A stretch of 64,000 nt of DNA. It comes from Lutibacter sp. A64 (GTDB taxonomy: Bacteria > Bacteroidota > Bacteroidia > Flavobacteriales > Flavobacteriaceae). The stretch spans positions 1,558,501-1,622,500 of the forward strand of contig NZ_CP092487.1 of assembly GCF_022429565.1 (NCBI RefSeq). The letters run 5' to 3'. The notes under the pieces are model-generated. The model saw only the letters and a list, made by a program, of their open reading frames with translations. It was not told where the DNA came from and searched no databases. Below, piece after piece: positions 9,275-19,935 of the stretch. Each line of letters opens with the position of its first letter. Position 1 is the first letter of the stretch. The position numbers were made by a program, and so were the translations under genes.

Positions 9275-9757
9275 TTAGAGAAAAGATTTATCAAATGCAA
9301 TTGGGAGTAAATCTAAAACGGAATCAGTTTTAATAATTTTACCTTCTTCACCCATAAAATACACTTCTATTTTATCTTTTTGCTTTAACTCGTATTCAGA
9401 TAATGTTTGTCTACAAGCACCACACGGCGCAACAGGTTCTTTTAAAACCTGGCTACTTGAGCTTGCTGCAATAGCTAATTTTAATATTTTAACGGTTGGA
9501 TATTCAGAAGATACTTTCCAAATAGCAACACGTTCTGCGCACATACCTGAAGGATAGGCTGCATTTTCTTGGTTATTTCCTGTTACAATTAATCCATTTT
9601 CTAACAAAAATGAAGCTCCTACCTTAAATTTGGAATAGGGAGCATACGCATTTTCTTTAGCTTCAATGGCTTTTTTCATTAAAGCTTCAACATCTTTTGG
9701 AAGCTCTTGAATTGATTCGTAAACCGAAATACTAGTTGTTAATTCAACTTTTTTCAT
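9275..9757 (-). CDS. cdd: Cytidine deaminase
   Basis: The 160-residue enzyme of the homotetrameric, single-zinc type has a zinc/catalytic motif CAE at 73-75 (Glu75 the proton shuttle) and PCGAC at 111-115 providing two more cysteine ligands. It hydrolyses cytidine and deoxycytidine to uridine and deoxyuridine for pyrimidine salvage in the cytoplasm. The N-terminus is about 25 residues longer than the shortest family members. It lies between porV and the hemoglobin; porV-cdd linkage is familiar in Flavobacteriaceae, so the neighbourhood reflects conserved synteny rather than shared function. Confidence 0.92.
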   Translation of the reverse strand: MKKVELTTSISVYESIQELPKDVEALMKKAIEAKENAYAPYSKFKVGASFLLENGLIVTGNNQENAAYPSGMCAERVAIWKVSSEYPTVKILKLAIAASSSSQVLKEPVAPCGACRQTLSEYELKQKDKIEVYFMGEEGKIIKTDSVLDLLPIAFDKSFL

Positions 9758-9779
9758 TTAAAATTTAGCTATTTAGCAT

Positions 9780-10913
9780 TTATTTAACTTCAAAAATATC
9801 TCCAAAATCAAACGATAAAGAGAATCTAAGTGTATTTTCTAAAGGGTTGTTTATATCTGATGCATTAAACAAATATGAAATATCTAATTTAGAACTTTTA
9901 AAGTTAAATCCAGATCCAATTGTAAAATATTTTCTTGAACCTTTTAAATCACTTTCATTAAAATAACCTGCTCTAACTGCAAAGGAGTTATCATACATAT
10001 ATTCTGCTCCTAATGCCCAAGTAAATTCTTTTAACTCTTCGTTAAATCCATCTGGAGCATCATTAAACGAACTAAAAATACCACTGATAAAACTAACATC
10101 ATCTTGGGTATATGGTGGCTCACCGTCTTCTGAAATACTTGGTGTTGGAACTAATAATTTATTAACTTCTAAATTAACACTTACTTTATTGTAATTATCT
10201 AAAATAAAATCGAAACCACCTCCCAATTTTAAATTTGTAGGTATAAAATTATCTTGACCATCATCTGTATAAGAAACTTTAGGTCCAATATTTGAAATAT
10301 TATAACCACCTCGCCAAACACCATTAAAATCGCCATAATTACTTTCGTCAGATTGAAAGTAACCTGAGATATCTACTGCAAAAGTATTTACAGGGTTTAT
10401 TGTTGAATTAGCTGATTTAATCCCTAAATCTGATCTAATGTAGCGTAAGGTTACACCCATTGAATATGTTTCATTCAACTTTAAAGAATATGAACCGTCA
10501 AAAGAAAACTCATTTAGTTTTTCAATTCCTTCAGGAGCTCCATTGATATCTGTTAGATCTATTTGACCTAAATTAAAATATTTTAGACTTGCAGCCCAAG
10601 CGCTTCTTTCATCAATTCTATTTGCAAAAGTAAAACCTCCTAAAAACACATCATTTGTTAGCTCTCTTAGCCAAGGTGTATAAGTAATTCCTACACTAAA
10701 TTGAGATCTCATAAACGCATATTTAGAAGCATTCCAATGTTGTGAATTTGAGTCTGGAGAAGTTGCAACACCAATATCTCCCATACCTCCTGCTCTAGCA
10801 TCTGGTGCTATTAACAAAAAAGGTGCTGCTGTTGTAATTGGATTTGAATCTTCTTGTGCATTACTTGAAAAAGCAAATAAAACAGTGAGGGTGACTAAAA
10901 TTATTTTTTTCAT
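9780..10913 (-). CDS. porV: Type IX secretion system outer-membrane protein PorV
   Basis: The 377-residue outer-membrane beta-barrel of the PorV/LptO (FadL-like) family has a signal peptide ending FSSNAQ, then the family-typical 'APFLLIAPDARAGGMGDIGVATSPD' start, cited here by its key residues at 31-55. Alternating aromatic strands lead to the C-terminal phenylalanine-rich strand. PorV carries T9SS cargo from the SprA translocon to the attachment complex and partners with the protease PorU. porU lies directly upstream on the same strand with a 30-bp gap, as in other gliding Flavobacteriia, which fixes the name. Confidence 0.92.
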   Translation of the reverse strand: MKKIILVTLTVLFAFSSNAQEDSNPITTAAPFLLIAPDARAGGMGDIGVATSPDSNSQHWNASKYAFMRSQFSVGITYTPWLRELTNDVFLGGFTFANRIDERSAWAASLKYFNLGQIDLTDINGAPEGIEKLNEFSFDGSYSLKLNETYSMGVTLRYIRSDLGIKSANSTINPVNTFAVDISGYFQSDESNYGDFNGVWRGGYNISNIGPKVSYTDDGQDNFIPTNLKLGGGFDFILDNYNKVSVNLEVNKLLVPTPSISEDGEPPYTQDDVSFISGIFSSFNDAPDGFNEELKEFTWALGAEYMYDNSFAVRAGYFNESDLKGSRKYFTIGSGFNFKSSKLDISYLFNASDINNPLENTLRFSLSFDFGDIFEVK

Positions 10914-10943
10914 TAATATTAATTTAATAATTGAATTAAATTG

Positions 10944-13900
10944 TTATTGCAATATTACTAATTTTTCAATTTTTTGAGCAGATGTATTTGAATTAATTGA
11001 TGTTACTTTTAATTTATAAACATAAACTCCTTTACCTATTTTTGCTCCAAAATCATCTAAACCATCCCAAACTATTGTTCTAGACAAATTACCTTCTGTT
11101 TGAACTATTTCTGTTATTGTTTTTACCAATTTTCCAGAAACTGTAAAAATTTGAAGTTGTACATTTAATTGTTCATTTGGTTTGTTATGATTGAACCAAA
11201 ATTCTGTATAATTAACAAATGGATTTGGATAATTTAATACATTGCTCAAAACTAAATCACTATTATCAACAACAGTAAAATTAAACGTAGACTCTGATAA
11301 ATTATTGTAAGTATCCCAAGCTTTTAACGTAATTGTGTGCATTCCAGATGAAAGATCTCTAAAAGTATAAGTTACTTTTCCTTTTTTATAAGTATCTAAA
11401 TCTGTTTGATAATAATCATTTAAAATTATTGGGTTAGACTGATCATTATCTAAAATAGCAACTATATCGTGGTCTACAGCTGTAATAGAAGTATTAATTC
11501 CGTTTTCATCTTCTAAAACTGCAATAAAAACAGGAGAACTATCTGTTGTGCCACCATCAACAAAGTTTAAATCATTCATATAAAGTTGTATGGTGGGTCC
11601 TGTATTGTCTTCTGGAGCATTTTCATTAATCCCTCCTACAGTTATATCAATATTATAACCTGCTTTATCTATTATATTGTTAGATGCGTAAAAGCTAAGT
11701 TTCCCTTTTCCGTAAGCGACTTTTAAATCTTTTGGAGCAACAAAATCAAATGTAAATTTTCCATTTTCTACTTTAGAGCTTCCTTTAAAAATTTTACTAT
11801 CTCTTACATCAAATTCCATTGTAATATTTTTATTATCGTTATCTAATGTAGTTTTATCAATTACTTTATCATAAACTGTTACGTCTATTTCACCCGTAAA
11901 ATCTTCCAATAAATTATCATTAATATCTAAAACATCTCCTTCAAATTGGATATACGATAGTGCTTTTATGGTATCTAAAGATTGTGAAATATCTTTATTG
12001 TTTATTGTAGATAATTTAATTGAAGGTTCTGGAACACTTAAATGCATTGCAGGATCTCCAAAATTGTATATAAAAAAACGTTGTGTAGTTGAAAACTGAT
12101 TTTTAACGTCCATTAAAGTTTCAGCAATTGACAAATTTTCATTATTAAAATTTAATAGAGGTTCTATTAATCTTTCATTTAAAGCTTGTCCTACACTTAT
12201 ATAAATTTCCCTGGTTGTTGAAATTAATGAACTTGCTCCATAATTTTCTGCCCAAAATAAATATTCTCCCGCTGTTTTTCTTAATGGATTATCAAACCTC
12301 GAAAAATCACAGGTAACTGTTATAAATAATGGTAATTTAAATTTATTTTCAAGACTTTGTATTTCTGGCAAGCGAAAAATCCCTTCACTAGCCCAACCAT
12401 CTTCTCCTCCATGTCCAAAATAATCTACCAATAAAGTACCTTTATCTATCTGATTTACAATATCTAAATTTACAGTTGGATAGGTAGATCCAGAAGCTGC
12501 TGTTTCTTGAAAATAGGCATCTAAATATATTTTTTTTAAATTAAAAACTGGTTTATTAGCTTCAATAGTTGTAGCTATTTCATCCATATTAGATTGCAAA
12601 ATTTCTTCACCACTACTATCAATATCATCAGCTATTAAAGTAATATTAGTACGCCAATCTCCAAAAGATGCTACGCTATAATAATCTAATAATTTATCTA
12701 CTACTTGTTGTGCTTGCAATATATCCGAAACTGGTATTCTTCCTGTTGCAACATCTTGCCTTTCGTAAGAATTTAACAATCCTTCATCTGCATCCATCAT
12801 CCCGTAAAAATCATCTGTTACATATGACGAAGCTAAACTAAAACTATTAAAAGATTCGAAAGCTGGCACTATATTATTATTTCCTTCTATCCTATCTTTA
12901 TAATCATAAGATGCATCTCCAAACAAACAGACATATTTAATTTGATTTGTAGTTGCATTATCGTAAAGATGCTTTACAAAGTCTCTAATTGCTGCTACAT
13001 CTGGAGATCCTGACGAAAATTCATTATATATTTGGTCTAAACGTATTACTTTAGTTGTTAATCCTGAATTATTTGAATGATAATCTGCCAATCTTTGTGC
13101 TTGATCCATTAAATAATCTTGAGTAATAATTAAATAATCAATATCTTTTAAACTATGTAAATTCTGATTTTCAACGGTACTAAATTCTAACAATTGTGGT
13201 GTAAAGAAATCATTTTCAGGTATCAAAACATATTCTAATAATTGACCTCCATTTACTTTAAAATTAAAGTTTGTGGTTAAAGATTGATTTTCTATTATTT
13301 GTGGATTTATTGGATTAGAAACATCCCACACCCATTTAATATTGGATGCATTTTCAATTGAAATTTCTTGTACATCTGGGGTGCTTAAAACATTAAAGTT
13401 TCTAAATACAAACTGCTTATCTTTAGCTATTAACTTCCTTTTACCAAGTATTTCAATATAGTCTAAATATGCATCTGCAGAAGGATTACCATTATTATTA
13501 TAATTTATAGTTACATCTAATAAATCTCCTGAAACTGATACATTTCCAAAGTTTTCATTCGCTACAGCACTATTAGAACCCGACAAAGCACTATAATTTA
13601 TTTCAAATACATTTTTATTATTAATTTGAACATCCATAGTTGTAGCTATAGATGAAGCTACTACTCCTCTAACCCTAATATTAACAGGCTCCGAACTGTC
13701 TATTTCTTCAAAAGGAATTGAATATGTTCGAGTATTTTCAATATTAAAAGCATCTCCAAACCATTGTTGTCCAATAGCAAATAAATTAACTTCGTCTTTT
13801 TCATAAAATACAAAATCGTCAAAATTTGTTATTGTTGCAGTACTTGAAGCCGAAATTGGTGTTTGTTTGGTAATTCTTTTACCTTCTGAAGAGCCAATAG

Positions 13901-14744
13901 TTAAAAAATAATAAGCCTCATCAGAATAAATATTAAAATTGTGTCGTAACGTAGTTAAACTGGGATTTGTCCCATATTCCCAAGAATGCGGTCCGGTAGC
14001 ATAAAATAAAATAGAATCATTATCGTCAAAACTACCATCGCTTTCTCCATCAACAAAAATTGCATTTTCTTGCAATCCATCATATCTAAAATCACTATTT
14101 TTTAAAGGAAGCATTGCGCCTCCATTACCATAAATACGAATATTTTTGGGATTAATTGTATTTACATCTATCCCTAATTTTTGTAAAAACTCTTTATCAA
14201 TTTTATAAACACCCGTTTTATTTACAGCAAATTTAAACCAAGTTCCTTCTGCTAATACTGAATTTTTAACAGTTGTGTTTTTTTTCAAACTTTGCTTAGC
14301 TGATGCTGTTGTATATTCTAAATCAAAAGATACAATACGCTTTATTTGATTGTTATTTTTTACCAAAGGGTCTAAATTTAAAACAGCTAAAGTTGTATTT
14401 TTTGCTTTTACAATATTTAAATCGATAGCAATAGCGCTATTAATAGCGTTTAAAGTATATGAATTGTTTTCATTTACAGTTTCATAAACAACATTTGTAA
14501 CTGAAAAATCGGTTATTATACTGTTTGAATTTACCGTCCAACTATCTTCAAAAGTTGGATTAAAATTTTCATTTAAAAAATTATTTTCTATTAAACTTGT
14601 TTTTAGTATTAAATCTTTATTAATCTCAAAATCAACATTATCTAACCAGTTTAATTTATATGTTTTAGTTTCTGTTTGTTGTGCAAATAAAAAATTACCA
14701 ACAACAAAAAAAAAGAGAAATAGAATATTTGTAGAATGCTTCAT
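10944..14744 (-). CDS. porU: Type IX secretion system sortase PorU (peptidase family C25)
   Basis: The protein is 1266 residues from the ATG at 14744, which gives a clean signal peptide (MKHSTNILFLFFF...LFAQ); an ATG 12 codons further up is unlikely. The gingipain-like C25 catalytic domain lies in the middle, with catalytic His near 776 in YFGHGGEDGW and catalytic Cys near 812 in VTCDFSRFDN. The C-terminus is a T9SS-like type A domain (YPNPF..., GKLVKTI, GKGVYVYKL). PorU removes the C-terminal sorting domain of T9SS cargo at the cell surface and attaches the product. It is divergent from gldJ across a 163-bp gap and is followed by porV. Confidence 0.92.
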   Translation of the reverse strand: MKHSTNILFLFFFVVGNFLFAQQTETKTYKLNWLDNVDFEINKDLILKTSLIENNFLNENFNPTFEDSWTVNSNSIITDFSVTNVVYETVNENNSYTLNAINSAIAIDLNIVKAKNTTLAVLNLDPLVKNNNQIKRIVSFDLEYTTASAKQSLKKNTTVKNSVLAEGTWFKFAVNKTGVYKIDKEFLQKLGIDVNTINPKNIRIYGNGGAMLPLKNSDFRYDGLQENAIFVDGESDGSFDDNDSILFYATGPHSWEYGTNPSLTTLRHNFNIYSDEAYYFLTIGSSEGKRITKQTPISASSTATITNFDDFVFYEKDEVNLFAIGQQWFGDAFNIENTRTYSIPFEEIDSSEPVNIRVRGVVASSIATTMDVQINNKNVFEINYSALSGSNSAVANENFGNVSVSGDLLDVTINYNNNGNPSADAYLDYIEILGKRKLIAKDKQFVFRNFNVLSTPDVQEISIENASNIKWVWDVSNPINPQIIENQSLTTNFNFKVNGGQLLEYVLIPENDFFTPQLLEFSTVENQNLHSLKDIDYLIITQDYLMDQAQRLADYHSNNSGLTTKVIRLDQIYNEFSSGSPDVAAIRDFVKHLYDNATTNQIKYVCLFGDASYDYKDRIEGNNNIVPAFESFNSFSLASSYVTDDFYGMMDADEGLLNSYERQDVATGRIPVSDILQAQQVVDKLLDYYSVASFGDWRTNITLIADDIDSSGEEILQSNMDEIATTIEANKPVFNLKKIYLDAYFQETAASGSTYPTVNLDIVNQIDKGTLLVDYFGHGGEDGWASEGIFRLPEIQSLENKFKLPLFITVTCDFSRFDNPLRKTAGEYLFWAENYGASSLISTTREIYISVGQALNERLIEPLLNFNNENLSIAETLMDVKNQFSTTQRFFIYNFGDPAMHLSVPEPSIKLSTINNKDISQSLDTIKALSYIQFEGDVLDINDNLLEDFTGEIDVTVYDKVIDKTTLDNDNKNITMEFDVRDSKIFKGSSKVENGKFTFDFVAPKDLKVAYGKGKLSFYASNNIIDKAGYNIDITVGGINENAPEDNTGPTIQLYMNDLNFVDGGTTDSSPVFIAVLEDENGINTSITAVDHDIVAILDNDQSNPIILNDYYQTDLDTYKKGKVTYTFRDLSSGMHTITLKAWDTYNNLSESTFNFTVVDNSDLVLSNVLNYPNPFVNYTEFWFNHNKPNEQLNVQLQIFTVSGKLVKTITEIVQTEGNLSRTIVWDGLDDFGAKIGKGVYVYKLKVTSINSNTSAQKIEKLVILQ

Positions 14745-14907
14745 TATGTAAAAACGTACTGAATTTGGGATTTTAGTCAAATATTATACAACATTACATA
14801 TAATAAAGAACAAAAACAATCGTTATAAAAAACATAATCAAAAAATTTGTTGCAAAAAAATTTATTTAATGTAAATTGCAACACTTAAAACCCTAATTAA
14901 GTTTTGT

Positions 14908-16608
14908 ATGAACTTTAATGTTATTAAAATAAATTATAAAGCAATAATCTGTCTAGCTATAGGAATTTCTTTGGTTAGTTGTCACAAAAGAAAATCCTCT
15001 GGACTTACTGGATGGAGTGCTCAAGAAAAAAGTGCTGTTGGATTTTACGATTCTAAATCAAGTTATGCTGGACAAGAAGCCCCTCCAGGAATGGTTTTGA
15101 TTGAAGGAGGTAGTTTTACAATGGGACAAGTTCAAGATGATGTTTTATTTGATTGGAATACAACTCCCGTTAAACAACAAGTTCGTTCGTTTTATATGGA
15201 TGAAACAGAAGTAACAAATTCTGAATATGTATTTTATTTAAATTGGATGGAAAAAGTATTTCCTCCAAATGATTTAAATTATGAACATATTTACCAATCT
15301 GTTGTTCCTGACACACTTGTTTGGAGAGATGTTTTAGGTTTTAACGAATTACTTACAGAAAATTATTTAAGACATCCGGGGTATGCAGATTATCCTGTAG
15401 TTGGAGTAAGTTGGGTGCAAGCTAACCAATATTGTAATTGGAGAACAAATAGAGTTAATGAAAAAATATTAATGGATAAAGGTGTTTTAAAATCTTTATA
15501 TGAATTAGACTCTCTTGAAGTAAAAGGTAAAAATCATTTTGATACTGACACTTATTTACAAAACCCATATGCAATGTTTGATGGTGATTCTACAATTTAT
15601 AAAAAAGGATTACCTGATTATACTCCAAGAAAAAAAGGAGATCCTAAACCTGCTAGAGGTTCATTTACAGGAAGACAAGTAAAAGTTTCTGACGGAATAT
15701 TAGCTGCTAAATTTAGACTTCCAACTGAAGTAGAATGGGAATATGCAGCTAAAGCTATTGTTGAAAACAGAGAATACAACAATATTAGAGGTAGAAAAAA
15801 ATATGCTTGGAGCGGTAAATACACCCGAAACAAATCTAAACGCTATATGGGTGATCAACTTGCTAATTTTAAACAAGGTAAAGGTGATTATAGTGGTGTT
15901 CCTGGGTGGAGTAATGATGGAGCAGATATTACTATCCAAGTAAAATCATACGAACCAAATGCTTTCGGATTATATGATATGTCTGGTAATGTAGCAGAAT
16001 GGGTTGCTGATGTATACAGACCAATAATAGATAATGATGCTAATGACTTTAATTACTATAGAGGTAACATTTTTACAAAAAAAATGATAGACTCTGAAGG
16101 TAAAGTTGTTATTGCAGATGATTCTTCTATTGAGTATGATACGTTAGATAATGGTAGAATTACTCCTAAAAACATTCCAGGTAGTATAAAAACGGTTCCT
16201 ATTACAAGACAAGATGCCTACATGAGAAATAATTATGAAAAAGCATATAATGTAGATGTTAGAGATGGTGATTTAGCTTCAACAAAATTTTATGATAAAG
16301 ATGAAGATGATTTAGATGTGAAACCTCGTATGTATAATTCCCCTATTAAACCAAGAGAAATTGGTGAAAGTGGCTTAATAAAACAACAATACGATACAGA
16401 AAAAAGAAATACATTAATTAGTAATAAAACTCGAGTTTATAAAGGAGGTTCTTGGAGAGATAGAGAATATTGGTTAGATCCATCTCAAAGAAGATATTTA
16501 CCAGAATATATGGCTACAAACTATATTGGTTTTAGATGTGTAACTGATAAAATTGGACCTATGAACTTTAAAAGTAGAACTCCTACTTCAACAAAAGTTA
16601 GATATTAA
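14908..16608 (+). CDS. gldJ: Gliding motility lipoprotein GldJ
   Basis: The 566-residue protein has a lipoprotein signal ending LVSC (Cys25) and an FGE/sulfatase-modifying-factor fold. It opens at PPGMVLIEGGSFTMG (about 59-73), continues with VTNSEYVFYLNWME and ends with RVYKGGSWRDREYW and YIGFRCV. GldJ is closely related to GldK but lacks its T9SS ring assignment; it is needed for gliding and T9SS stability in Flavobacterium. The position between porU and murF is the conserved flavobacterial arrangement and supports the name. A strong terminator follows 20 bases after the stop. Confidence 0.92.
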   Translation: MNFNVIKINYKAIICLAIGISLVSCHKRKSSGLTGWSAQEKSAVGFYDSKSSYAGQEAPPGMVLIEGGSFTMGQVQDDVLFDWNTTPVKQQVRSFYMDETEVTNSEYVFYLNWMEKVFPPNDLNYEHIYQSVVPDTLVWRDVLGFNELLTENYLRHPGYADYPVVGVSWVQANQYCNWRTNRVNEKILMDKGVLKSLYELDSLEVKGKNHFDTDTYLQNPYAMFDGDSTIYKKGLPDYTPRKKGDPKPARGSFTGRQVKVSDGILAAKFRLPTEVEWEYAAKAIVENREYNNIRGRKKYAWSGKYTRNKSKRYMGDQLANFKQGKGDYSGVPGWSNDGADITIQVKSYEPNAFGLYDMSGNVAEWVADVYRPIIDNDANDFNYYRGNIFTKKMIDSEGKVVIADDSSIEYDTLDNGRITPKNIPGSIKTVPITRQDAYMRNNYEKAYNVDVRDGDLASTKFYDKDEDDLDVKPRMYNSPIKPREIGESGLIKQQYDTEKRNTLISNKTRVYKGGSWRDREYWLDPSQRRYLPEYMATNYIGFRCVTDKIGPMNFKSRTPTSTKVRY

Positions 16609-16627
16609 AATTATTTAAATAAAACAC

Positions 16628-16660
16628 AAACCTCATTGAAGTTTCAATGAGGTTTTTTTT
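16628..16660 (+). terminator. Rho-independent terminator after gldJ
   Basis: An 11-bp perfect stem (ACCTCATTGAA / TTCAATGAGGT) with a 2-base apex is followed by a run of eight T residues. It ends the gldJ transcript ahead of murF. Confidence 0.88.
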
Positions 16661-16763
16661 ATACATAAATTTATCAATTCATACATTAAATTTAATTAAT
16701 TTTATAAAATTAAAATATACTTATTAAAACGTTTATTGTAGATAAAATAAATATTTTATACTT

Positions 16764-18023
16764 ATGAAAATTGAACAATTATACAGCTTATATACCCAAA
16801 GCTATTTAGTAGATACAGATACCAGAAATATTAGAAAAGGAAGTATTTTTTTCGCATTAAAAGGAGCTAATTTTAACGGAAATAAATTTGCTAAAGAAGC
16901 ACTTAACAGCGGCGCATCATATGCCGTAATTGACGAAAAAGAATATCAAAACAATTCAAACACAATATTAGTTGACAATGTTTTAGAAACACTTCAAAAA
17001 TTAGCTAAATACCATAGAGAACAATTACGTATACCAATAATTTCTTTAACAGGAAGTAACGGAAAAACAACAACTAAAGAACTTATTAATTGTGTTTTAT
17101 CAAAAAAATATAAAACCACTGCTACAACCGGTAACCTCAACAATCATATAGGAGTACCATTAACACTGTTAACAATTCAACCTACTACAGAAATTGGAAT
17201 TATTGAAATGGGAGCTAACCATTTAAATGAAATTAATTTTTTATGCCATATTGTAAAACCAAATTTTGGATTAATCACCAATTTTGGAAAAGCACATTTA
17301 GAGGGTTTTGGAAGTATTGAAGGTGTTATTAAAGCAAAATCTGAATTATACAATTTTTTAAAAGAAACAAAAGAAACTGCCTTTATCAACTCAGATGATA
17401 CTGAGCAATTAAAACAATCTAAAAACATTAACTCTGTTATCTTTAATAATTCAAAAATTAAATTTATTGAAGTAAACCCTTTTGTTAAAGTCCAATTTCA
17501 AAACACAAATATTCAAAGCAAATTAATTGGAAAATACAATTTTAATAATATCTCTGCTGCCATTGCAATAGGTAATTATTTTAAAGTTCCATTAAAAGAT
17601 ATTAAAGATGCTATTGAAAATTATGAACCAACTAATAACAGATCTCAAATAATAAACAAAGGAAGTCTAAAAATAATTTTAGACGCATACAATGCAAATC
17701 CAAGTAGCATGAAAGCTGCATTAGAAAATTTTAGTTTATTAAAAGACAGTCAAAAAGTTGTTATTTTAGGAGATATGTTTGAATTAGGAGAAACAAGCAC
17801 TAAAGAACACCAGCAAATTGCTGATTATGCTAATTCCTTAAATTTTGACAAACTTATATTAATAGGAAAAGCATTTTCTACAATAATTGCAAAAAATGCT
17901 TTAACATATACTTGTTTTGAAGATTTTGAAACTTCAAATAAAGATTTAAATTTAAAAAATACCTCTTTATTAATTAAAGGTTCTAGAGGTATGGCTTTAG
18001 AAAGAGTTTTAAACCTCTTCTAA
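16764..18023 (+). CDS. murF: UDP-N-acetylmuramoyl-tripeptide--D-alanyl-D-alanine ligase
   Basis: The 419-residue Mur ligase has N-terminal UDP-sugar domain RNIRKGSIFFALKG (22-35), ATP-binding P-loop TGSNGKTTT (96-104), central motif IIEMGANH (about 145) and C-terminal DAYNANPSSMKAAL. The last of these is specific for MurF among Mur ligases. It adds D-Ala-D-Ala to the UDP-MurNAc-tripeptide in the cytoplasm, the last soluble precursor step of peptidoglycan synthesis. At 419 residues it is slightly shorter than E. coli MurF (452), which is usual in Bacteroidota. Its last 15 bases overlap the 3' end of the convergent kinase gene. Confidence 0.95.
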   Translation: MKIEQLYSLYTQSYLVDTDTRNIRKGSIFFALKGANFNGNKFAKEALNSGASYAVIDEKEYQNNSNTILVDNVLETLQKLAKYHREQLRIPIISLTGSNGKTTTKELINCVLSKKYKTTATTGNLNNHIGVPLTLLTIQPTTEIGIIEMGANHLNEINFLCHIVKPNFGLITNFGKAHLEGFGSIEGVIKAKSELYNFLKETKETAFINSDDTEQLKQSKNINSVIFNNSKIKFIEVNPFVKVQFQNTNIQSKLIGKYNFNNISAAIAIGNYFKVPLKDIKDAIENYEPTNNRSQIINKGSLKIILDAYNANPSSMKAALENFSLLKDSQKVVILGDMFELGETSTKEHQQIADYANSLNFDKLILIGKAFSTIIAKNALTYTCFEDFETSNKDLNLKNTSLLIKGSRGMALERVLNLF

Positions 18024-18869
18024 TTTTAATTTTTCTCTATGATATTCAATTAAACCATCAATTGGTCTTCTTAAAATAGTACCAAGCTTAACATTGTGTT
18101 TTTTTGCTACTTTTTCAATAACATCTTTAGAGAAAAATGCAATAGAACCTACAAAATGTACAGGAACATCCTTTACTTGTTTATAAGTAAGCACTCTAGT
18201 TTTAAAGAAAACATTAATTCCTTTTTCAAGTACTTTATCTGTATAAGCAGTACGTTCATTTCTAAAAATAAACTCTGCAAAATGCGCTAAATAAGTATTA
18301 GGGTTGGTTTCCTTATATACATTTCTTTTTATTACATCAGGATCTACATCAAACTGACTTTCAAATTTCTTAGCACTTCTTTTAGGCATTCTTTTGTAAT
18401 AATAGTCTCTAATTAACCTTTTTCCAAAATAATTACCACTTGCTTCATCCATTAAAATAAAGCCTAAAGAAGGAACGCCATTAACAACGTCTTTACCGTC
18501 AAAATAACTACTGTTTGATCCGGTTCCTAAAATACATACAATACCAGGTTCAGTTGTTACAGCATACGTTGCCGCATATGTATCTTCTTTAACCTCTACT
18601 ATTGCATTAATAAAAAATGATTCAAATATTGACTTTAATAATGCAGTTGGTTTTTTTGTTCCACAACCAGCCCCATAGAAATACACATGTGTAATTTTCT
18701 CTTTATGAAATTGAAAATCCTCATTTTCTTCTATACGTTCTTGCAATAAATCACCTGGAAAAACGGCAGGATTTAAACCTGCAGTTCTAGTTTTAAGCAC
18801 AACCACTCCTTTATCGTCCAATAAAATCCAATCGGCTTTTGTTGAACCTCCATCAGCTATTAGAATCAT
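18009..18869 (-). CDS. BadF/BadG/BcrA/BcrD ATPase family, probable N-acetylglucosamine-type sugar kinase
   Basis: The 286-residue ASKHA-fold kinase has phosphate-1 motif ADGGSTKADW (5-14), AGLNPAVF (about 30-37), GAGCG (71-75) and the second phosphate/adenosine motif CILGTGSNS (about 111-119), followed by DEASG. These are the features of the PF01869 family that includes eukaryotic N-acetylglucosamine kinase. It has none of the cluster context of benzoyl-CoA reductase activators. It likely phosphorylates an amino sugar or hexose in the cytoplasm. It lies 31 bases downstream of gapA, and pfkA-gapA-kinase run on one strand, so a role feeding sugar into glycolysis is plausible. The substrate is not settled by sequence. 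Confidence 0.75.
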   Translation of the reverse strand: MILIADGGSTKADWILLDDKGVVVLKTRTAGLNPAVFPGDLLQERIEENEDFQFHKEKITHVYFYGAGCGTKKPTALLKSIFESFFINAIVEVKEDTYAATYAVTTEPGIVCILGTGSNSSYFDGKDVVNGVPSLGFILMDEASGNYFGKRLIRDYYYKRMPKRSAKKFESQFDVDPDVIKRNVYKETNPNTYLAHFAEFIFRNERTAYTDKVLEKGINVFFKTRVLTYKQVKDVPVHFVGSIAFFSKDVIEKVAKKHNVKLGTILRRPIDGLIEYHREKLKLEEV

Positions 18870-18900
18870 TTTTTATGAATTTAACTATGAATATAACTTA

Positions 18901-19920
<1,020 letters not shown>

Positions 19921-19935
19921 CTATTAATCTATAAT

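Noticed and set aside
9268..9300. Upstream ATG of the hemoglobin gene
   Set aside because: It would overlap cdd by 26 bases and add 11 residues not seen in the family; the ATG at 9267 follows the cdd stop closely.
18009..18869. Benzoyl-CoA reductase activator (BadF/BcrA)
   Set aside because: The family name is historical; no aromatic-degradation genes nearby, and the motifs fit sugar kinases of the same fold.
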